The notes: generated by a model from the letters alone, not told the origin. Shown: positions 46,429 to 61,085, numbered from the stretch's first letter. The stretch: 64,000 nt of DNA from Pseudomonas sp. SJZ074 (GCF_007828215.1 NZ_VIUE01000005.1:248001-312000); one strand, 5' to 3'. Numbers and translations are program-made.

Positions 46429-47615
46429 GTCGCCCCCAGCAGATCACTGTCCTGGGTGCTACCGGTTCGATCGGCCTGAGTACGCTGGACGTCATCGGCC
46501 GGCACCCGGAGCGCTACCAGGTGTTCGCCCTCAGCGGCTTCACGCGCCTGAGCGAGTTGCTGGCGTTATGCATTCGTCACACCCCACGGTTTGCCGTGGT
46601 GCCCGAGGTCGGCGTGGCACGGGCGCTGCAGGATGACTTGCGTGCAGCCGGCTTGCAGACCCGCGTGCTGGTAGGTGAGGAGGGCCTGTGCGAAGTGGCC
46701 TCCGATCCTGAAGTCGATGCAGTGATGGCGGCGATCGTCGGTGCTGCGGGGCTGCGCCCGACGCTGGCTGCGGTGAAGGCCGGCAAGAAGATCCTGTTGG
46801 CCAACAAGGAAGCGCTGGTCATGTCCGGCGCGTTGTTCATGCAGGCAGTGGGTAAAAGTGGTTCGGTACTGCTGCCGATCGACAGTGAACACAATGCGAT
46901 TTTTCAATGCATGCCACGGGATTTCTCCCGTGGCCTGGGCGCCGTGGGTGTCCGGCGGATCTTGCTGACCGCTTCCGGCGGTCCGTTCCGGCAGACGCCG
47001 CTGATAGAATTGGAACATGTTTCACCCGAGCAGGCCTGTGCCCATCCGAACTGGTCCATGGGCCGCAAGATTTCCGTGGATTCAGCCAGCATGATGAATA
47101 AGGGCCTTGAGCTGATCGAGGCTTGCTGGCTTTTCGATGCAAGGCCGTCCCAGGTCGAGGTGGTGATTCATCCGCAGAGTGTGATCCACTCGCTGGTGGA
47201 TTATGTAGACGGTTCGGTGCTGGCCCAATTGGGCAACCCGGACATGCGCACGCCCATCGCCAACGCGCTGGCCTGGCCGGATCGAATCGATTCGGGTGTG
47301 GCCCCGCTGGACCTGTTTGCCGTCGCCCGCCTGGATTTCCAGGCACCCGATGAGCAACGCTTCCCTTGCCTGCGCCTGGCGCGGCAGGCGGCCGAGGCGG
47401 GCAACAGTGCCCCGGCCATGCTGAACGCCGCCAATGAAGTGGCGGTCGCCGCGTTTCTTGATGGGCGTGTCCGTTACCTCGAAATCGCGAGTATCATCGA
47501 GGAAGTCTTGAATCTTGAGGCTGTGGTTGCCCTCGATGACCTCGACGCGGTGTTCACCGCGGACGCCCGGGCCCGCGAGTTGGCGGGGCAATGGCTGAGG
47601 CGCCATGGACGTTGA
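46425..47615 (+). CDS. dxr: 1-deoxy-D-xylulose 5-phosphate reductoisomerase
   Basis: Second step of the MEP isoprenoid pathway, target of fosmidomycin. The 396-residue protein has the NADPH motif [31 protein letters not shown], the metal site [12 protein letters not shown] and LTASGGPFR. The GTG at 46425 (GTGAGTCGC) overlaps the cdsA stop by four bases and is preferred to the ATG at 46410 inside cdsA. Confidence 0.97.
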   Translation: MSRPQQITVLGATGSIGLSTLDVIGRHPERYQVFALSGFTRLSELLALCIRHTPRFAVVPEVGVARALQDDLRAAGLQTRVLVGEEGLCEVASDPEVDAVMAAIVGAAGLRPTLAAVKAGKKILLANKEALVMSGALFMQAVGKSGSVLLPIDSEHNAIFQCMPRDFSRGLGAVGVRRILLTASGGPFRQTPLIELEHVSPEQACAHPNWSMGRKISVDSASMMNKGLELIEACWLFDARPSQVEVVIHPQSVIHSLVDYVDGSVLAQLGNPDMRTPIANALAWPDRIDSGVAPLDLFAVARLDFQAPDEQRFPCLRLARQAAEAGNSAPAMLNAANEVAVAAFLDGRVRYLEIASIIEEVLNLEAVVALDDLDAVFTADARARELAGQWLRRHGR

Positions 47616-47667
47616 GGCTGCGGTACGTTAGCCGGGACTGCCCTGGACAGGATTGCGGAGAAAACAG

Positions 47668-49020
47668 ATGAGCGCGCTCTATATGATTGTCGGCACCCTG
47701 GTGGCATTGGGTGTGCTGGTTACTTTTCACGAATTCGGTCATTTCTGGGTCGCCCGTCGCTGCGGCGTGAAAGTCCTGCGGTTTTCCGTCGGCTTCGGCA
47801 TGCCCTTGCTGCGCTGGCATGACAAGCAGGGCACCGAATTCGTCGTGGCCGCCATCCCGCTGGGCGGCTACGTAAAGATGCTCGACGAGCGTGAGGGTGA
47901 GGTGCCCGTCGATCAGCTCGATCAATCCTTCAACCGCAAGACTGTCCGGCAGCGCATCGCCATCGTGGCGGCGGGGCCGATCGCCAATTTCCTGCTGGCC
48001 ATGGTGTTCTTCTGGGCGCTGGCCATGTTGGGGAGCGAGCAAGTACGTCCTGTCATTGGTGCGGTCGAGGCCGGCAGCGTCGCGGCCCGGGCCGGATTGA
48101 GCGCCGGTGAGGAAATCGTTGCCATCGATGGCGAGCCGACTTCCGGCTGGGCCGCCGTCAACCTGCAACTCGTGCGTCGCCTGGGTGAGAGTGGTTCGTT
48201 GCAGTTGATGGTGCGCGAGCAAGGCTCGACGACGGATTCTCCGCGGGAACTGGTTCTCGATAACTGGCTCAAGGGGGCTGATGAGCCGGATCCGATCCGT
48301 TCCCTGGGCATCCGCCCCTGGCGTCCGGCACTGCCGCCGGTATTGGCCGAGCTCGACCCGAAGGGGCCGGCCCAGGCTGCCGGGCTGAAGACCGGCGATC
48401 GCCTGTTGGCCCTTGATGGTCAATCGGTCACTGACTGGCAGCAGGTGGTCGACGCGGTTCGTGTACGTCCTGATACCAAAATTGTGCTGCGCGTCGAGCG
48501 CGACGGTGCTCCAATCGACGTCCCGGTGGCCTTGGCCTCCCGTGGCGAGAGCAAGACCCCGGCAGGCTACCTGGGGGCGGGTGTCAAGGCTGTCGACTGG
48601 CCGCCGGAGATGATCCGCGAGGTCAGCTTCGGTCCGGTTGCGGCGATTGGCGAGGGTGCACGTCGTACCTGGACCATGAGTGTCCTGACCCTCGACTCAC
48701 TGAAGAAAATGTTGTTCGGCGAGCTCTCGGTAAAAAACTTGAGTGGACCGATAACCATTGCTAAAGTGGCGGGCGCTTCTGCCCAGTCGGGCGTTGCTGA
48801 TTTCCTGAATTTCCTTGCTTATCTGAGCATTAGCCTGGGGGTTCTGAATTTGCTGCCTATCCCGGTATTGGATGGGGGGCATCTGCTGTTCTATCTGATC
48901 GAGTGGGCGCGTGGTCGTCCCTTGTCGGATCGGGTTCAAGGTTGGGGGATACAGATCGGTATCAGCTTGGTGGTCGGGGTGATGTTGCTTGCCTTGGTCA
49001 ACGATCTGGGTCGTCTGTAA
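47668..49020 (+). CDS. rseP: Site-2 zinc protease RseP
   Basis: Intramembrane protease that cleaves anti-sigma factor RseA/MucA in the sigma-E (AlgU) response after DegS/AlgW. The 450-residue protein has HEFGH (His21-Glu22-His25) in the first membrane helix, two PDZ domains (GSVAARAGLSAGEEIVAIDG and GPAQAAGLKTGDRLLALDGQ), and the C-terminal NLLPIPVLDGGHLLF with the third metal ligand. GCGGAG is seven bases before ATG 47668. Confidence 0.96.
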   Translation: MSALYMIVGTLVALGVLVTFHEFGHFWVARRCGVKVLRFSVGFGMPLLRWHDKQGTEFVVAAIPLGGYVKMLDEREGEVPVDQLDQSFNRKTVRQRIAIVAAGPIANFLLAMVFFWALAMLGSEQVRPVIGAVEAGSVAARAGLSAGEEIVAIDGEPTSGWAAVNLQLVRRLGESGSLQLMVREQGSTTDSPRELVLDNWLKGADEPDPIRSLGIRPWRPALPPVLAELDPKGPAQAAGLKTGDRLLALDGQSVTDWQQVVDAVRVRPDTKIVLRVERDGAPIDVPVALASRGESKTPAGYLGAGVKAVDWPPEMIREVSFGPVAAIGEGARRTWTMSVLTLDSLKKMLFGELSVKNLSGPITIAKVAGASAQSGVADFLNFLAYLSISLGVLNLLPIPVLDGGHLLFYLIEWARGRPLSDRVQGWGIQIGISLVVGVMLLALVNDLGRL

Positions 49021-49040
49021 CGCTTCGCTGAATTGCGAAT

Positions 49041-49066
49041 CTGCCGCATTTTGCGGCAGTTTGTTT
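49041..49066 (+). terminator. Hairpin with T run between rseP and bamA
   Basis: CTGCCGCA / TGCGGCAG with a three-base loop followed by TTTGTTT. It lies 20 bases after rseP and ends about 29 bases before the bamA ATG, so it probably trims or attenuates transcription into bamA. Confidence 0.7.
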
Positions 49067-49094
49067 ATTGCCAGTTGGAATAAGAAAGGACTTC

Positions 49095-51470
49095 ATGAAA
49101 CGTCTGCTGCTAACCGCGGTATTTACCGTGTTGATGATCGCCGAAGTTCACGCCGAGTCCTTCACTATCTCTGATATTCGTGTCAACGGCCTCCAGCGGG
49201 TTTCCGCGGGTAGCGTCTTTGGTGCCTTGCCGTTGAACGTCGGCGAGCAGGCGGATGATCGGCGCCTGGTGGAGTCCACTCGTGCGCTGTTCAAGACCGG
49301 TTTCTTTCAGGATATCCAGCTGGGCCGTGACGGTAACGTCCTGGTCATCACGGTCGTCGAACGGCCGTCGGTCGCCAGCATCGAGATCGAAGGCAACAAG
49401 GCGATCTCAACCGAAGACCTGATGAAAGGCCTCAAGCAATCCGGTCTGGCCGAAGGCGAGATCTTCCAGCGCGCGACCCTCGAAGGTGTGCGTAACGAGC
49501 TGCAGCGCCAGTACGTCGCCCAGGGTCGCTACTCGGCCACCGTCGACACCGAAGTGGTGCCGCAGCCGCGCAACCGTGTCGGCCTGAAGGTCAACATCAA
49601 CGAAGGCACCGTGGCGGCCATCCAGCACATCAACGTGGTGGGCAACACGGTTTTCCCCGACGAAGACCTGATCGACCTGTTCGAACTCAAGACCACCAAC
49701 TGGCTGTCGTTCTTCAAGAACGATGACAAGTACGCCCGTGAAAAACTCTCCGGTGACCTGGAGCGCCTGCGTTCCTACTACCTGGACCGCGGCTACATCA
49801 ACATGGACATCGCTTCGACCCAGGTATCCATTACCCCGGACAAGAAGCACGTCTACATCACCGTCAACGTCAACGAAGGCGAGAAGTACACGGTTCGCGA
49901 CGTCAAGCTCAGCGGTGACCTGAAGGTGCCTGAAGACCAGGTCAAGTCGTTGCTGCTGGTACAGAAAGGCCAGGTGTTCTCGCGCAAGTTGATGACCACC
50001 ACGTCCGAGCTGATCACCCGTCGCCTGGGTAACGAAGGCTATACTTTTGCCAACGTCAACGGCGTGCCGCAGCCACACGATGAAGACCACACCGTCGACA
50101 TCACCTTCGCCGTGGACCCGGGCAAGCGCGCCTATGTCAACCGTATCAACTTCCGGGGCAACACCAAGTCCGAGGACGAGGTGCTGCGCCGTGAAATGCG
50201 CCAGATGGAAGGTGGCTGGGCTTCAACCTACCTGATCGACCAATCCAAGACCCGTCTGGAGCGCCTCGGCTTCTTCAAGGAAGTCAACGTCGAGACACCG
50301 GCAGTGCCGGGCGTCGATGACCAGGTCGATGTGAACTACAGCGTCGAAGAGCAGGCTTCCGGCTCGATCACCGCCAGTGTCGGTTTTGCCCAGAGCGCCG
50401 GTCTGATTCTCGGTGGCTCGATCACCCAGAACAACTTCCTGGGTACCGGTAACAAAGTCAGCGTCGGCCTGACCCGCAGCGAATACCAGACCCGTTACAA
50501 CTTCGGTTTCGTGGACCCCTACTGGACTGCCGACGGTGTGAGCCTGGGCTACAACGCCTTCTATCGCACCACCGACTATGACGAGCTCGACTCCGATATC
50601 TCCAGCTATGCGGTGGACAGCTACGGTGTCGGCGCCAACATCGGTTACCCGATCAGCGAGACCTCGCGCCTGACGTTCGGTCTGACTGCCCAGCAGGACA
50701 AGATCAACACCGGTAAATACACCGTCGACGAGATCTTCGACTTCGTCAAGAAAGAAGGCGACAGCTACCTGAACTTCAAGGCGTCTGCCGGCTGGTCCGA
50801 ATCGACCCTGAACAAGGGCGTGCTGGCGACGCGTGGTCATTCCCAGAGCCTGGTCCTGGAAAGCACCATTCCTGGCAGCGACCTGTCGTTCTTCAAGCTC
50901 GATTATCGCGGCCAACTGTTCCAGCCGTTGACCGACACCTACACCATGCGCCTGCATACCGAGCTGGGTTATGGTGATGGCTACGGTTCGACAGATGGCT
51001 TGCCGTTCTACGAGAACTATTACGCAGGTGGTTTCAACTCGGTACGTGGCTTCAAGGACAGCACGCTGGGGCCGCGCAGTACCCCGAGCCGGGGCACCAA
51101 CCCAGGTACCATCGCCGACCCGGACCAGGATCCGCTGCCCTTCGGTGGCAACGTACTCATCCAGGGTGGTCTTGAGGTTCTGTTCCCGATGCCGTTCGTC
51201 AAGGACCAGCGTTCGTTGCGGACCTCGGTCTTCTGGGACGTGGGTAACGTATTCGACTCCAAGTGCAGCGACACCACCAACGCTAACGGCACCAAGTCCA
51301 ATACTCAGTGCAACGACATTAGCCTCAGCAACATGGCCAGTTCCGTTGGTGTAGGCGTGACGTGGGTGACCGCCCTCGGTCCTTTGAGCTTCGCGCTGGC
51401 GATGCCGATCAAGAAACCGGACGACGCTGAAACCCAAGTGTTCCAATTCTCCCTCGGCCAGACGTTCTAA
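49095..51470 (+). CDS. bamA: Outer membrane protein assembly factor BamA
   Basis: Central Omp85 of the BAM complex that inserts beta-barrels. The 791-residue protein has a signal peptide (cleaved after VHA, residue 20), five POTRA domains (roughly residues 22-420; the first holds ISDIRVNGLQRVSAGSVF) and a 16-strand barrel with lid loop motif VRGF (FNSVRGFKDSTLG) and a C-terminal aromatic end (FQFSLGQTF). AAGGA lies four bases before ATG 49095. Confidence 0.98.
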   Translation: MKRLLLTAVFTVLMIAEVHAESFTISDIRVNGLQRVSAGSVFGALPLNVGEQADDRRLVESTRALFKTGFFQDIQLGRDGNVLVITVVERPSVASIEIEGNKAISTEDLMKGLKQSGLAEGEIFQRATLEGVRNELQRQYVAQGRYSATVDTEVVPQPRNRVGLKVNINEGTVAAIQHINVVGNTVFPDEDLIDLFELKTTNWLSFFKNDDKYAREKLSGDLERLRSYYLDRGYINMDIASTQVSITPDKKHVYITVNVNEGEKYTVRDVKLSGDLKVPEDQVKSLLLVQKGQVFSRKLMTTTSELITRRLGNEGYTFANVNGVPQPHDEDHTVDITFAVDPGKRAYVNRINFRGNTKSEDEVLRREMRQMEGGWASTYLIDQSKTRLERLGFFKEVNVETPAVPGVDDQVDVNYSVEEQASGSITASVGFAQSAGLILGGSITQNNFLGTGNKVSVGLTRSEYQTRYNFGFVDPYWTADGVSLGYNAFYRTTDYDELDSDISSYAVDSYGVGANIGYPISETSRLTFGLTAQQDKINTGKYTVDEIFDFVKKEGDSYLNFKASAGWSESTLNKGVLATRGHSQSLVLESTIPGSDLSFFKLDYRGQLFQPLTDTYTMRLHTELGYGDGYGSTDGLPFYENYYAGGFNSVRGFKDSTLGPRSTPSRGTNPGTIADPDQDPLPFGGNVLIQGGLEVLFPMPFVKDQRSLRTSVFWDVGNVFDSKCSDTTNANGTKSNTQCNDISLSNMASSVGVGVTWVTALGPLSFALAMPIKKPDDAETQVFQFSLGQTF

Positions 51471-51515
51471 GCGTCTGACCCAAGATAACGACAATGAATT
51501 TTGTAGGAGTACATC

Positions 51516-52019
51516 GTGCGTAAGTTGACTCAATTGGTTCTCCTGGCGACCGTACTGGTCGCAGGTCCGGCTTTTGCCGACATGAAGATCGCCGTACTGA
51601 ACTATCAGATGGCCTTGCTGGAATCCGACGCGGCAAAGAAATACGCCGTGGACGCGGAGAAAAAGTTCGGCCCGCAACTGACCAAGCTCAAGAGCCTGGA
51701 AAGCAGTGCCAAAGGCATCCAGGATCGCCTGGTCGCCGGTGGCGACAAGATGGCCCAGGGCGAGCGTGAGCGCCTGGAGCTTGAGTTCAAGCAAAAGGCC
51801 CGTGACTTTCAGTTCCAGTCCAAGGAGCTGAACGAAGCGAAAGCCGTTGCCGACCGTGAAATGCTCAAGCAGCTCAAGCCGAAGCTCGACAGCGCCGTCG
51901 AAGAAGTCATCAAGAAAGGTGGTTTTGACCTGGTGTTCGAGCGTGGTGCAGTGATCGACGTCAAGCCTCAGTACGACATCACGCGCCAGGTCATCGAGCG
52001 CATGAATCAGCTGAAGTAA
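51516..52019 (+). CDS. skp: Periplasmic chaperone Skp (OmpH)
   Basis: Holds unfolded outer-membrane proteins in transit to BAM. The 167-residue protein begins with a signal peptide (cleaved after GPAFA, residue 21) and a helical jelly-fish-tentacle region with many Lys/Glu (KKYAVDAEKKFGPQLTKLKS). The start is GTG 51516 with GTAGGAG upstream. lpxD starts three bases after its stop. Confidence 0.95.
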   Translation: MRKLTQLVLLATVLVAGPAFADMKIAVLNYQMALLESDAAKKYAVDAEKKFGPQLTKLKSLESSAKGIQDRLVAGGDKMAQGERERLELEFKQKARDFQFQSKELNEAKAVADREMLKQLKPKLDSAVEEVIKKGGFDLVFERGAVIDVKPQYDITRQVIERMNQLK

Positions 52020-52022
52020 TCC

Positions 52023-53078
52023 ATGACAGCGACTATAAAACTCGGTCAGTTGGCCGAGTTCCTCGGAGCCACCTTGCGTGGCGACCCGGAGAAGGCAATC
52101 ACTGGGCTAGCCACTTTACAAGAGGCTGGCCCAGCTCAGTTGAGCTTCCTGGCAAATCCTCAATATCGCAAGTACCTGGCTGATAGCCGGGCCGCCGCTT
52201 TGTTGCTCAAGGCTGCCGATGCCGAAGGTTTTGCCGGTGACGCCCTGATCGTGCCCGATCCCTACCTGGCGTATGCGCGGATTTCCCATCTGTTCGACCC
52301 CAAGCCCAAGGCGGCTGCCGGCATTCATCCCAGTGCGGTGATTGCGACGGATGCGGTGGTCGATCCGACGGCCAGCATCGGTCCTTTCGTGGTCATCGAG
52401 AGTGCGGCGCGGATCGGTGCCGGGGTCACGCTGGGTGCCCATTGTTTCGTCGGTGCCCGTAGTGAGATCGGCGAAGGTGGCTGGCTGGCTCCCCGGGTCA
52501 CGCTGTATCACGATGTGCGCATCGGCAAACGGGTGGTGATCCAGTCCGGCGCGGTGCTGGGCGGTGAAGGATTCGGTTTCGCCAACGAGAAGGGCGTCTG
52601 GCAGAAGATTGCCCAGATTGGTGGCGTCACCGTCGGCGATGACGTGGAGATCGGCGTCAATACCGCCATCGACCGTGGCGCGCTGGCTGACACTGTCATC
52701 GGCAATGGCGTGAAATTGGACAACCAGATCCAGATCGCCCACAACGTCCAGGTCGGTGACCACACCGCCATGGCGGCCTGCGTGGGTATCTCCGGCAGCA
52801 CCAGGATCGGCAAGCACTGCATGCTCGCCGGTGGCGTGGGGCTGGTGGGGCACATCGAGATCTGTGACAACGTTTTCCTGACCGGAATGACCATGGTGAC
52901 CCACTCGATTACCGAGCCGGGTGCCTATTCTTCCGGTACGGCTATGCAGCCGGCGGCTGAATGGCGCAAGAGCGCGGCCCGTATTCGTCAGCTCGATGAT
53001 ATCGCGCGACGCCTGCGACAGCTGGAAAAGCTTGTAGGGGAAGTGACCCCTGACGGTAATGCTTCATCAGATGGCTGA
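52023..53078 (+). CDS. lpxD: UDP-3-O-(3-hydroxyacyl)glucosamine N-acyltransferase
   Basis: Adds the second hydroxyacyl chain in lipid A synthesis. The 351-residue protein has an N-terminal uridine-binding domain ([20 protein letters not shown]), a hexapeptide-repeat beta-helix ([40 protein letters not shown]), and a helical C-terminal end. It sits between skp and fabZ as in other gammaproteobacteria. Confidence 0.97.
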   Translation: MTATIKLGQLAEFLGATLRGDPEKAITGLATLQEAGPAQLSFLANPQYRKYLADSRAAALLLKAADAEGFAGDALIVPDPYLAYARISHLFDPKPKAAAGIHPSAVIATDAVVDPTASIGPFVVIESAARIGAGVTLGAHCFVGARSEIGEGGWLAPRVTLYHDVRIGKRVVIQSGAVLGGEGFGFANEKGVWQKIAQIGGVTVGDDVEIGVNTAIDRGALADTVIGNGVKLDNQIQIAHNVQVGDHTAMAACVGISGSTRIGKHCMLAGGVGLVGHIEICDNVFLTGMTMVTHSITEPGAYSSGTAMQPAAEWRKSAARIRQLDDIARRLRQLEKLVGEVTPDGNASSDG

Positions 53079-53184
53079 TACCATTTCCATATCAAGTGTG
53101 CACGGCCGCCAGGCTTCCTTGATTTGCTAGCGGAGCGCGCGTCTATCGCGCACCTCCCAATCTTTACATAGGCTTCCCCCCGAA

Positions 53185-53625
53185 ATGATGGACATCAACG
53201 AGATTCGCGAATACCTGCCTCACCGTTACCCGTTCCTGCTTGTGGATCGGGTAGTGGAGCTGGATGTTGAGGGCAAGCGCATTCGCGCCTACAAGAATGT
53301 CAGCATCAACGAACCATTCTTCAATGGTCATTTCCCTGCGCACCCCATCATGCCCGGCGTGCTGATCATCGAGGCCATGGCTCAGGCTGCCGGGATCCTT
53401 GGATTCAAGATCATGGACGTGAAGCCCGCGGACGGCACGCTCTACTACTTCGTCGGGTCCGACAAGTTGCGTTTCCGCCAGCCGGTGACCCCGGGCGATC
53501 AGTTGATCCTCGAAGCCACGTTCATCAGTTGCAAGCGCCAGATCTGGAAGTTCGAATGCCAGGCTTCGGTCGACGGCAAGCCTGTCTGCTCTGCTGAAAT
53601 CATTTGCGCGGAACGCAAGCTATGA
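53185..53625 (+). CDS. fabZ: 3-hydroxyacyl-ACP dehydratase FabZ
   Basis: Dehydrates 3-hydroxyacyl-ACP in fatty acid elongation; competes with LpxA for hydroxyacyl-ACP, so the shared operon helps balance lipid A and phospholipid. The 146-residue hot-dog-fold protein has the signature [20 protein letters not shown] with catalytic His and Glu. ATG 53185 or 53188 are equally likely. Stop overlaps lpxA (ATGA). Confidence 0.97.
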   Translation: MMDINEIREYLPHRYPFLLVDRVVELDVEGKRIRAYKNVSINEPFFNGHFPAHPIMPGVLIIEAMAQAAGILGFKIMDVKPADGTLYYFVGSDKLRFRQPVTPGDQLILEATFISCKRQIWKFECQASVDGKPVCSAEIICAERKL

Positions 53626-54398
53626 GTTTGATTGACCCTCGCGCAATCATCGATCCGACGGCCGTCCTGGCCGACGACGTCGAGGTCGGCCCTTGGTCGA
53701 TTATCGGCGCAGGTGTGGAAATCGGCGAGGGTACGGTGATCGGCCCGCATGTGGTGCTCAAGGGACCGACCCGGATCGGCCGGCATAATCGTATCTACCA
53801 GTTTTCTACGGTAGGCGAGGACACGCCCGATCTCAAATACAAGGGTGAAGAAACCCGCCTGGTCATCGGCGATCACAATGTGATCCGCGAGGGTGTGACG
53901 ATTCACCGTGGCACCGTTCAGGATCGTTCGGAAACGACCCTGGGCGACCATAACCTGATCATGGCCTATGCCCACATCGGCCACGACAGCGTCATTGGCA
54001 ACCATTGCATCCTGGTCAACAACACCGCGTTGGCGGGCCATGTCCACGTGGATGACTGGGCGATCCTGTCCGGCTTCACCCTGGTCCACCAGTACTGCCA
54101 TATCGGTGCCCACAGCTTTTCCGGCATGGGCACCGCCATCGGCAAGGACGTCCCGGCGTATGTCACCGTGTTCGGTAATCCGGCCGAAGCCCGCAGCATG
54201 AACTTCGAAGGCATGCGTCGGCGTGGTTTCAGCGAAGACGCGATCACCGCATTGCGTCGCGCCTATAAGGTTGTGTATCGCCAGGGATTGACCATCGAAC
54301 AGGCGCTTGTCGAGTTGGCCGAAGCATCGACCCAGTTCCCGGAAGTCGCGGTGTTCCGCGATTCCATCCAATCTTCGACCCGCGGCATCACTCGCTGA
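53622..54398 (+). CDS. lpxA: UDP-N-acetylglucosamine acyltransferase
   Basis: First step of lipid A synthesis: hydroxyacyl transfer to UDP-GlcNAc O-3. The 258-residue beta-helix trimer unit has many hexapeptide repeats ([20 protein letters not shown]) and the catalytic His of [13 protein letters not shown] (near residue 121). The start at 53622 uses the four-base overlap with fabZ. lpxB follows two bases after its stop. Confidence 0.97.
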   Translation: MSLIDPRAIIDPTAVLADDVEVGPWSIIGAGVEIGEGTVIGPHVVLKGPTRIGRHNRIYQFSTVGEDTPDLKYKGEETRLVIGDHNVIREGVTIHRGTVQDRSETTLGDHNLIMAYAHIGHDSVIGNHCILVNNTALAGHVHVDDWAILSGFTLVHQYCHIGAHSFSGMGTAIGKDVPAYVTVFGNPAEARSMNFEGMRRRGFSEDAITALRRAYKVVYRQGLTIEQALVELAEASTQFPEVAVFRDSIQSSTRGITR

Positions 54399-54400
54399 CC

Positions 54401-55531
54401 ATGGGCCATTTGCGTGTTGCGCTGGTGGCGGGCGAAGCTTCCGGCGATATCCTGGGTGCAGGCCTGATGCGAGCGCTCAAGGTGCAGCATCCGGCGGTCG
54501 AGTTCATCGGCGTCGGCGGGCCATTGATGCAGGCTGAGGGGCTGACCTCCTATTTCCCGATGGAGCGCCTGTCGGTGATGGGGTTGGTGGAAGTGCTCGG
54601 TCGGCTGCGAGAGCTGCTGGCCCGGCGCAAGAAGCTGATTGCGACCCTCATTGACGAAAAACCGGATGTGTTCATCGGCATCGATGCGCCGGATTTCACC
54701 CTCAACATCGAACTCAAGTTGCGTCAGGCCGGGATCAAGACCGTGCACTACGTCAGTCCCTCGGTCTGGGCCTGGCGGCAGAAGCGCGTATTGAAGATTC
54801 GCGAAGGCTGCGACCTGATGCTGACGCTGCTGCCGTTCGAAGCCAGGTTCTATGAGGAGAAGGGTGTGCCGGTGCGGTTTGTCGGGCATACCCTGGCCGA
54901 CACCATTCCCCTGGAAGCCGACCGCGAGGCTGCCCGCCAGGCGTTGGGTTTGCCCGACGGACCATTAGTGGCCTTGATGCCGGGCAGCCGGGGCGGCGAA
55001 GTGAGTCGCCTGGGCGGCTTGTTTTTCGATGCCGCCGAACGCCTCCGGGCGATGCGTCCCGGCGTGCGCTTTGTGTTGCCGTGTGCCAGTGCGCAGCGGC
55101 GTGAGCAGCTCGAAGCATTGCTGGCCGGCCGCGATTTGCCCGTCACGCTGCTCGACGGTCGCTCCCACCAGGCGTTGGCGGCGTGCGACGCAGTGTTGAT
55201 TGCCTCCGGCACTGCTACCCTTGAAGCGTTACTGTACAAGCGCCCGATGGTGGTCGCCTATCGTCTGGCACCGCTGACGTTCTGGATCCTCAAGCGCATG
55301 GTCAAGAGCCCTTACATCTCCTTGCCGAACCTGCTGGCCCAGCGTTTGCTGGTGCCCGAGTTGCTGCAGGACGATGCAACCGCCGATGCATTGGCCAACA
55401 CGCTGGCGCCGTTGATCGACGGTGGCCAGGAACAGACCCGGGGCTTTGATGAAATTCACCGCACGTTGCGTCGCGATGCCTCCAACCAGGCGGCAGACGC
55501 GGTACTGACCTTGATCGGTGCCAAGCCATGA
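54401..55531 (+). CDS. lpxB: Lipid-A-disaccharide synthase
   Basis: Joins UDP-diacylglucosamine and lipid X into the lipid A disaccharide (GT-B, family GT19). The 376-residue protein starts with [20 protein letters not shown] and shows [19 protein letters not shown] and [12 protein letters not shown]. It overlaps rnhB by four bases (ATGA). Confidence 0.97.
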   Translation: MGHLRVALVAGEASGDILGAGLMRALKVQHPAVEFIGVGGPLMQAEGLTSYFPMERLSVMGLVEVLGRLRELLARRKKLIATLIDEKPDVFIGIDAPDFTLNIELKLRQAGIKTVHYVSPSVWAWRQKRVLKIREGCDLMLTLLPFEARFYEEKGVPVRFVGHTLADTIPLEADREAARQALGLPDGPLVALMPGSRGGEVSRLGGLFFDAAERLRAMRPGVRFVLPCASAQRREQLEALLAGRDLPVTLLDGRSHQALAACDAVLIASGTATLEALLYKRPMVVAYRLAPLTFWILKRMVKSPYISLPNLLAQRLLVPELLQDDATADALANTLAPLIDGGQEQTRGFDEIHRTLRRDASNQAADAVLTLIGAKP

Positions 55532-56187
55532 AGCATTCGAAGCAGCAGATGGGCCTGGACTTCAACCTGGTCGCCGAAGTCGAAGAGCTGGTAGCGGGCG
55601 TCGATGAAGTGGGCCGCGGTCCATTGTGCGGCGCAGTGGTGACGGCAGCGGTGATTCTCGACCCGAAGCGGCCGATCCTGGGCCTCAACGATTCCAAGAA
55701 GCTCACCGAAGCCCGTCGCGAGAAGCTCTACGACGAAATCTGCGAGAAGGCCCTGAGCTGGTGCATCGCCCGGGCCGAGGTCGAAGAAATCGACGAGCTG
55801 AATATCCTGCACGCCACCATGCTCGCCATGCAGCGTGCGGTACAAGGCCTGCACATCATGCCGAAGCTGGCGATGATCGATGGCAATCGTTGCCCGAAAC
55901 TGTCGATGCGCGCCGAGGCGGTGATCCAGGGCGATGCGAAGGTGCCGGCTATCGCGGCGGCATCGATCCTGGCCAAGGTCAGCCGTGACCGGGAGATGAG
56001 CGCCTTTGAACTGATTTACCCAGGCTATGGCATTGGTGGCCATAAGGGCTACCCGACGCCGGTGCATCTGGAAGCCTTGGCGCGACTGGGGCCAACACCG
56101 ATCCATCGGCGCTCGTTCGCGCCGGTGCGGCTGGCTTATGAAGCCCGTGAAGGGATGATCATAAACAGTCAGTACCCTGTTTCTTAA
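55528..56187 (+). CDS. rnhB: Ribonuclease HII
   Basis: Cleaves RNA in RNA-DNA hybrids and at single ribonucleotides. The 219-residue protein has the catalytic [17 protein letters not shown] (Asp26, Glu27) and MIDGNRCP (Asp118), and ends [20 protein letters not shown]. The start at 55528 uses the overlap with lpxB; ATG at codon 8 would give a more usual length of 212. Confidence 0.95.
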   Translation: MKHSKQQMGLDFNLVAEVEELVAGVDEVGRGPLCGAVVTAAVILDPKRPILGLNDSKKLTEARREKLYDEICEKALSWCIARAEVEEIDELNILHATMLAMQRAVQGLHIMPKLAMIDGNRCPKLSMRAEAVIQGDAKVPAIAAASILAKVSRDREMSAFELIYPGYGIGGHKGYPTPVHLEALARLGPTPIHRRSFAPVRLAYEAREGMIINSQYPVS

Positions 56188-56203
56188 GACGAACGCTGCT
56201 TTT

Positions 56204-56321
56204 GTGGCGAGGGGATTTATCCCCGCTGGACTGCGAAGCAGTCCCGAAGTCTGTCAGACATAACGGGTTATCAGGTTTCAGGGCCGCTTCGCGCCCCAGC
56301 GGGGATAAATCCCCTCACCAC
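56204..56321. repeat. REP doublet (GTGGCGAGGGGAT family)
   Basis: GTGGCGAGGGGATTTATCCC at the left, GGGATAAATCCCCTCACCAC at the right, in the 241-base rnhB-dnaE gap; probably isolates dnaE from the upstream lipid A operon. Confidence 0.88.
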
Positions 56322-56428
56322 AAAAGCCGTGTTCGGATTTTCAAGGTCCGACACTCTTGGCTGATGTTTTGCCCAAGGCCCGGTACAATCCGGGCCTAGT
56401 TGTTTTCATGACTTAACGCAGGATCACT

Positions 56429-59950
<3,522 letters not shown>

Positions 59951-59951
59951 C

Positions 59952-59989
59952 GGCCAGGGGCCACTCCTGGACTTGGAGTGTCCCTGACC
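59952..59989 (+). terminator. Long stem-loop after dnaE
   Basis: GGCCAGGGGCCACTCC / GGAGTGTCCCTGACC with a seven-base loop, directly after the dnaE stop. The T run (TTTTT near 60000-60005) is 11 bases on, so it is not a canonical terminator. Confidence 0.5.
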
Positions 59990-60100
59990 GCGACCCGAAT
60001 TTTTAATCTCGACCTGAACGCGCCTCTCCCTTAAGGTAGGGCGCGAATAGACAACCGGCCGGCCCAAGCTTTCTTGGACGTCGACCCAAGACGGACGCCT

Positions 60101-61048
60101 ATGAACCCGAATTTTCTAGATTTCGAACAGCCGATCGCCGACCTGCAAGCCAAGATCGAAGAGTTGCGCTTGGTCGGTAATGACAATTCGCTGAATATCG
60201 GCGATGAGATCTCTCGTCTGCAGGACAAGAGCCGTACGCTGACCGAAGACATCTTCGGCAAGCTGACCAGCTGGCAGATCGCGCGCCTGGCGCGTCATCC
60301 GCGTCGTCCATACACCCTGGACTACATCGATCACATCTTCACCGAGTTCGACGAGCTGCACGGCGACCGTCACTTCTCCGATGATGCCGCGATCGTCGGC
60401 GGTGTCGCCCGCCTGGACGACCAGCCGGTGATGGTCATCGGTCACCAGAAGGGCCGCGAAGTGCGCGAGAAAGTCCGCCGCAACTTCGGTATGCCGCGTC
60501 CGGAAGGCTACCGCAAGGCGTGCCGCCTGATGGAGATGGCCGAGCGCTTCAAGATGCCGATCCTGACCTTCATCGACACCCCGGGCGCCTACCCGGGCAT
60601 CGACGCCGAAGAGCGCAACCAGAGCGAAGCGATTGCCTGGAACCTGCGGGTCATGGCACGGCTGAAAACCCCGATCATCGCCACCGTCATCGGTGAAGGC
60701 GGTTCCGGTGGTGCGTTGGCCATCGGCGTCTGCGACCAGTTGAACATGCTGCAGTATTCCACCTACGCGGTGATCTCGCCGGAAGGCTGCGCCTCGATCC
60801 TGTGGAAAACCGCCGAGAAGGCGCCGGACGCCGCGGAAGCCATGGGTATCACCGCCGAGCGTCTCAAAGGCCTGGGGATCGTGGACAAAGTGATCAACGA
60901 ACCCGTGGGCGGTGCCCACCGTGATCCGGTCGCGGCTGCCGCGCTGATCCGAGCAGAGCTGAGTTCGCAATTGTCGATGCTGAAGAAGTTCGACAACGAC
61001 GCGCTGCTGGCCCGTCGCTACGAGCGGTTGATGAGCTACGGTCTCTGA
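60101..61048 (+). CDS. accA: Acetyl-CoA carboxylase carboxyltransferase alpha subunit
   Basis: With AccD transfers carboxyl from biotin to acetyl-CoA for malonyl-CoA. The 315-residue protein has [35 protein letters not shown] [20 protein letters not shown], and the crotonase core [20 protein letters not shown] and [23 protein letters not shown] 60101 is the homologous start; an upstream in-frame start at 60074 is rejected. The ribosome binding site is weak. Confidence 0.97.
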   Translation: MNPNFLDFEQPIADLQAKIEELRLVGNDNSLNIGDEISRLQDKSRTLTEDIFGKLTSWQIARLARHPRRPYTLDYIDHIFTEFDELHGDRHFSDDAAIVGGVARLDDQPVMVIGHQKGREVREKVRRNFGMPRPEGYRKACRLMEMAERFKMPILTFIDTPGAYPGIDAEERNQSEAIAWNLRVMARLKTPIIATVIGEGGSGGALAIGVCDQLNMLQYSTYAVISPEGCASILWKTAEKAPDAAEAMGITAERLKGLGIVDKVINEPVGGAHRDPVAAAALIRAELSSQLSMLKKFDNDALLARRYERLMSYGL

Positions 61049-61085
61049 TCTGACCAAGCTTCCAGCAGTTGTGTGGGGAGCCAGT

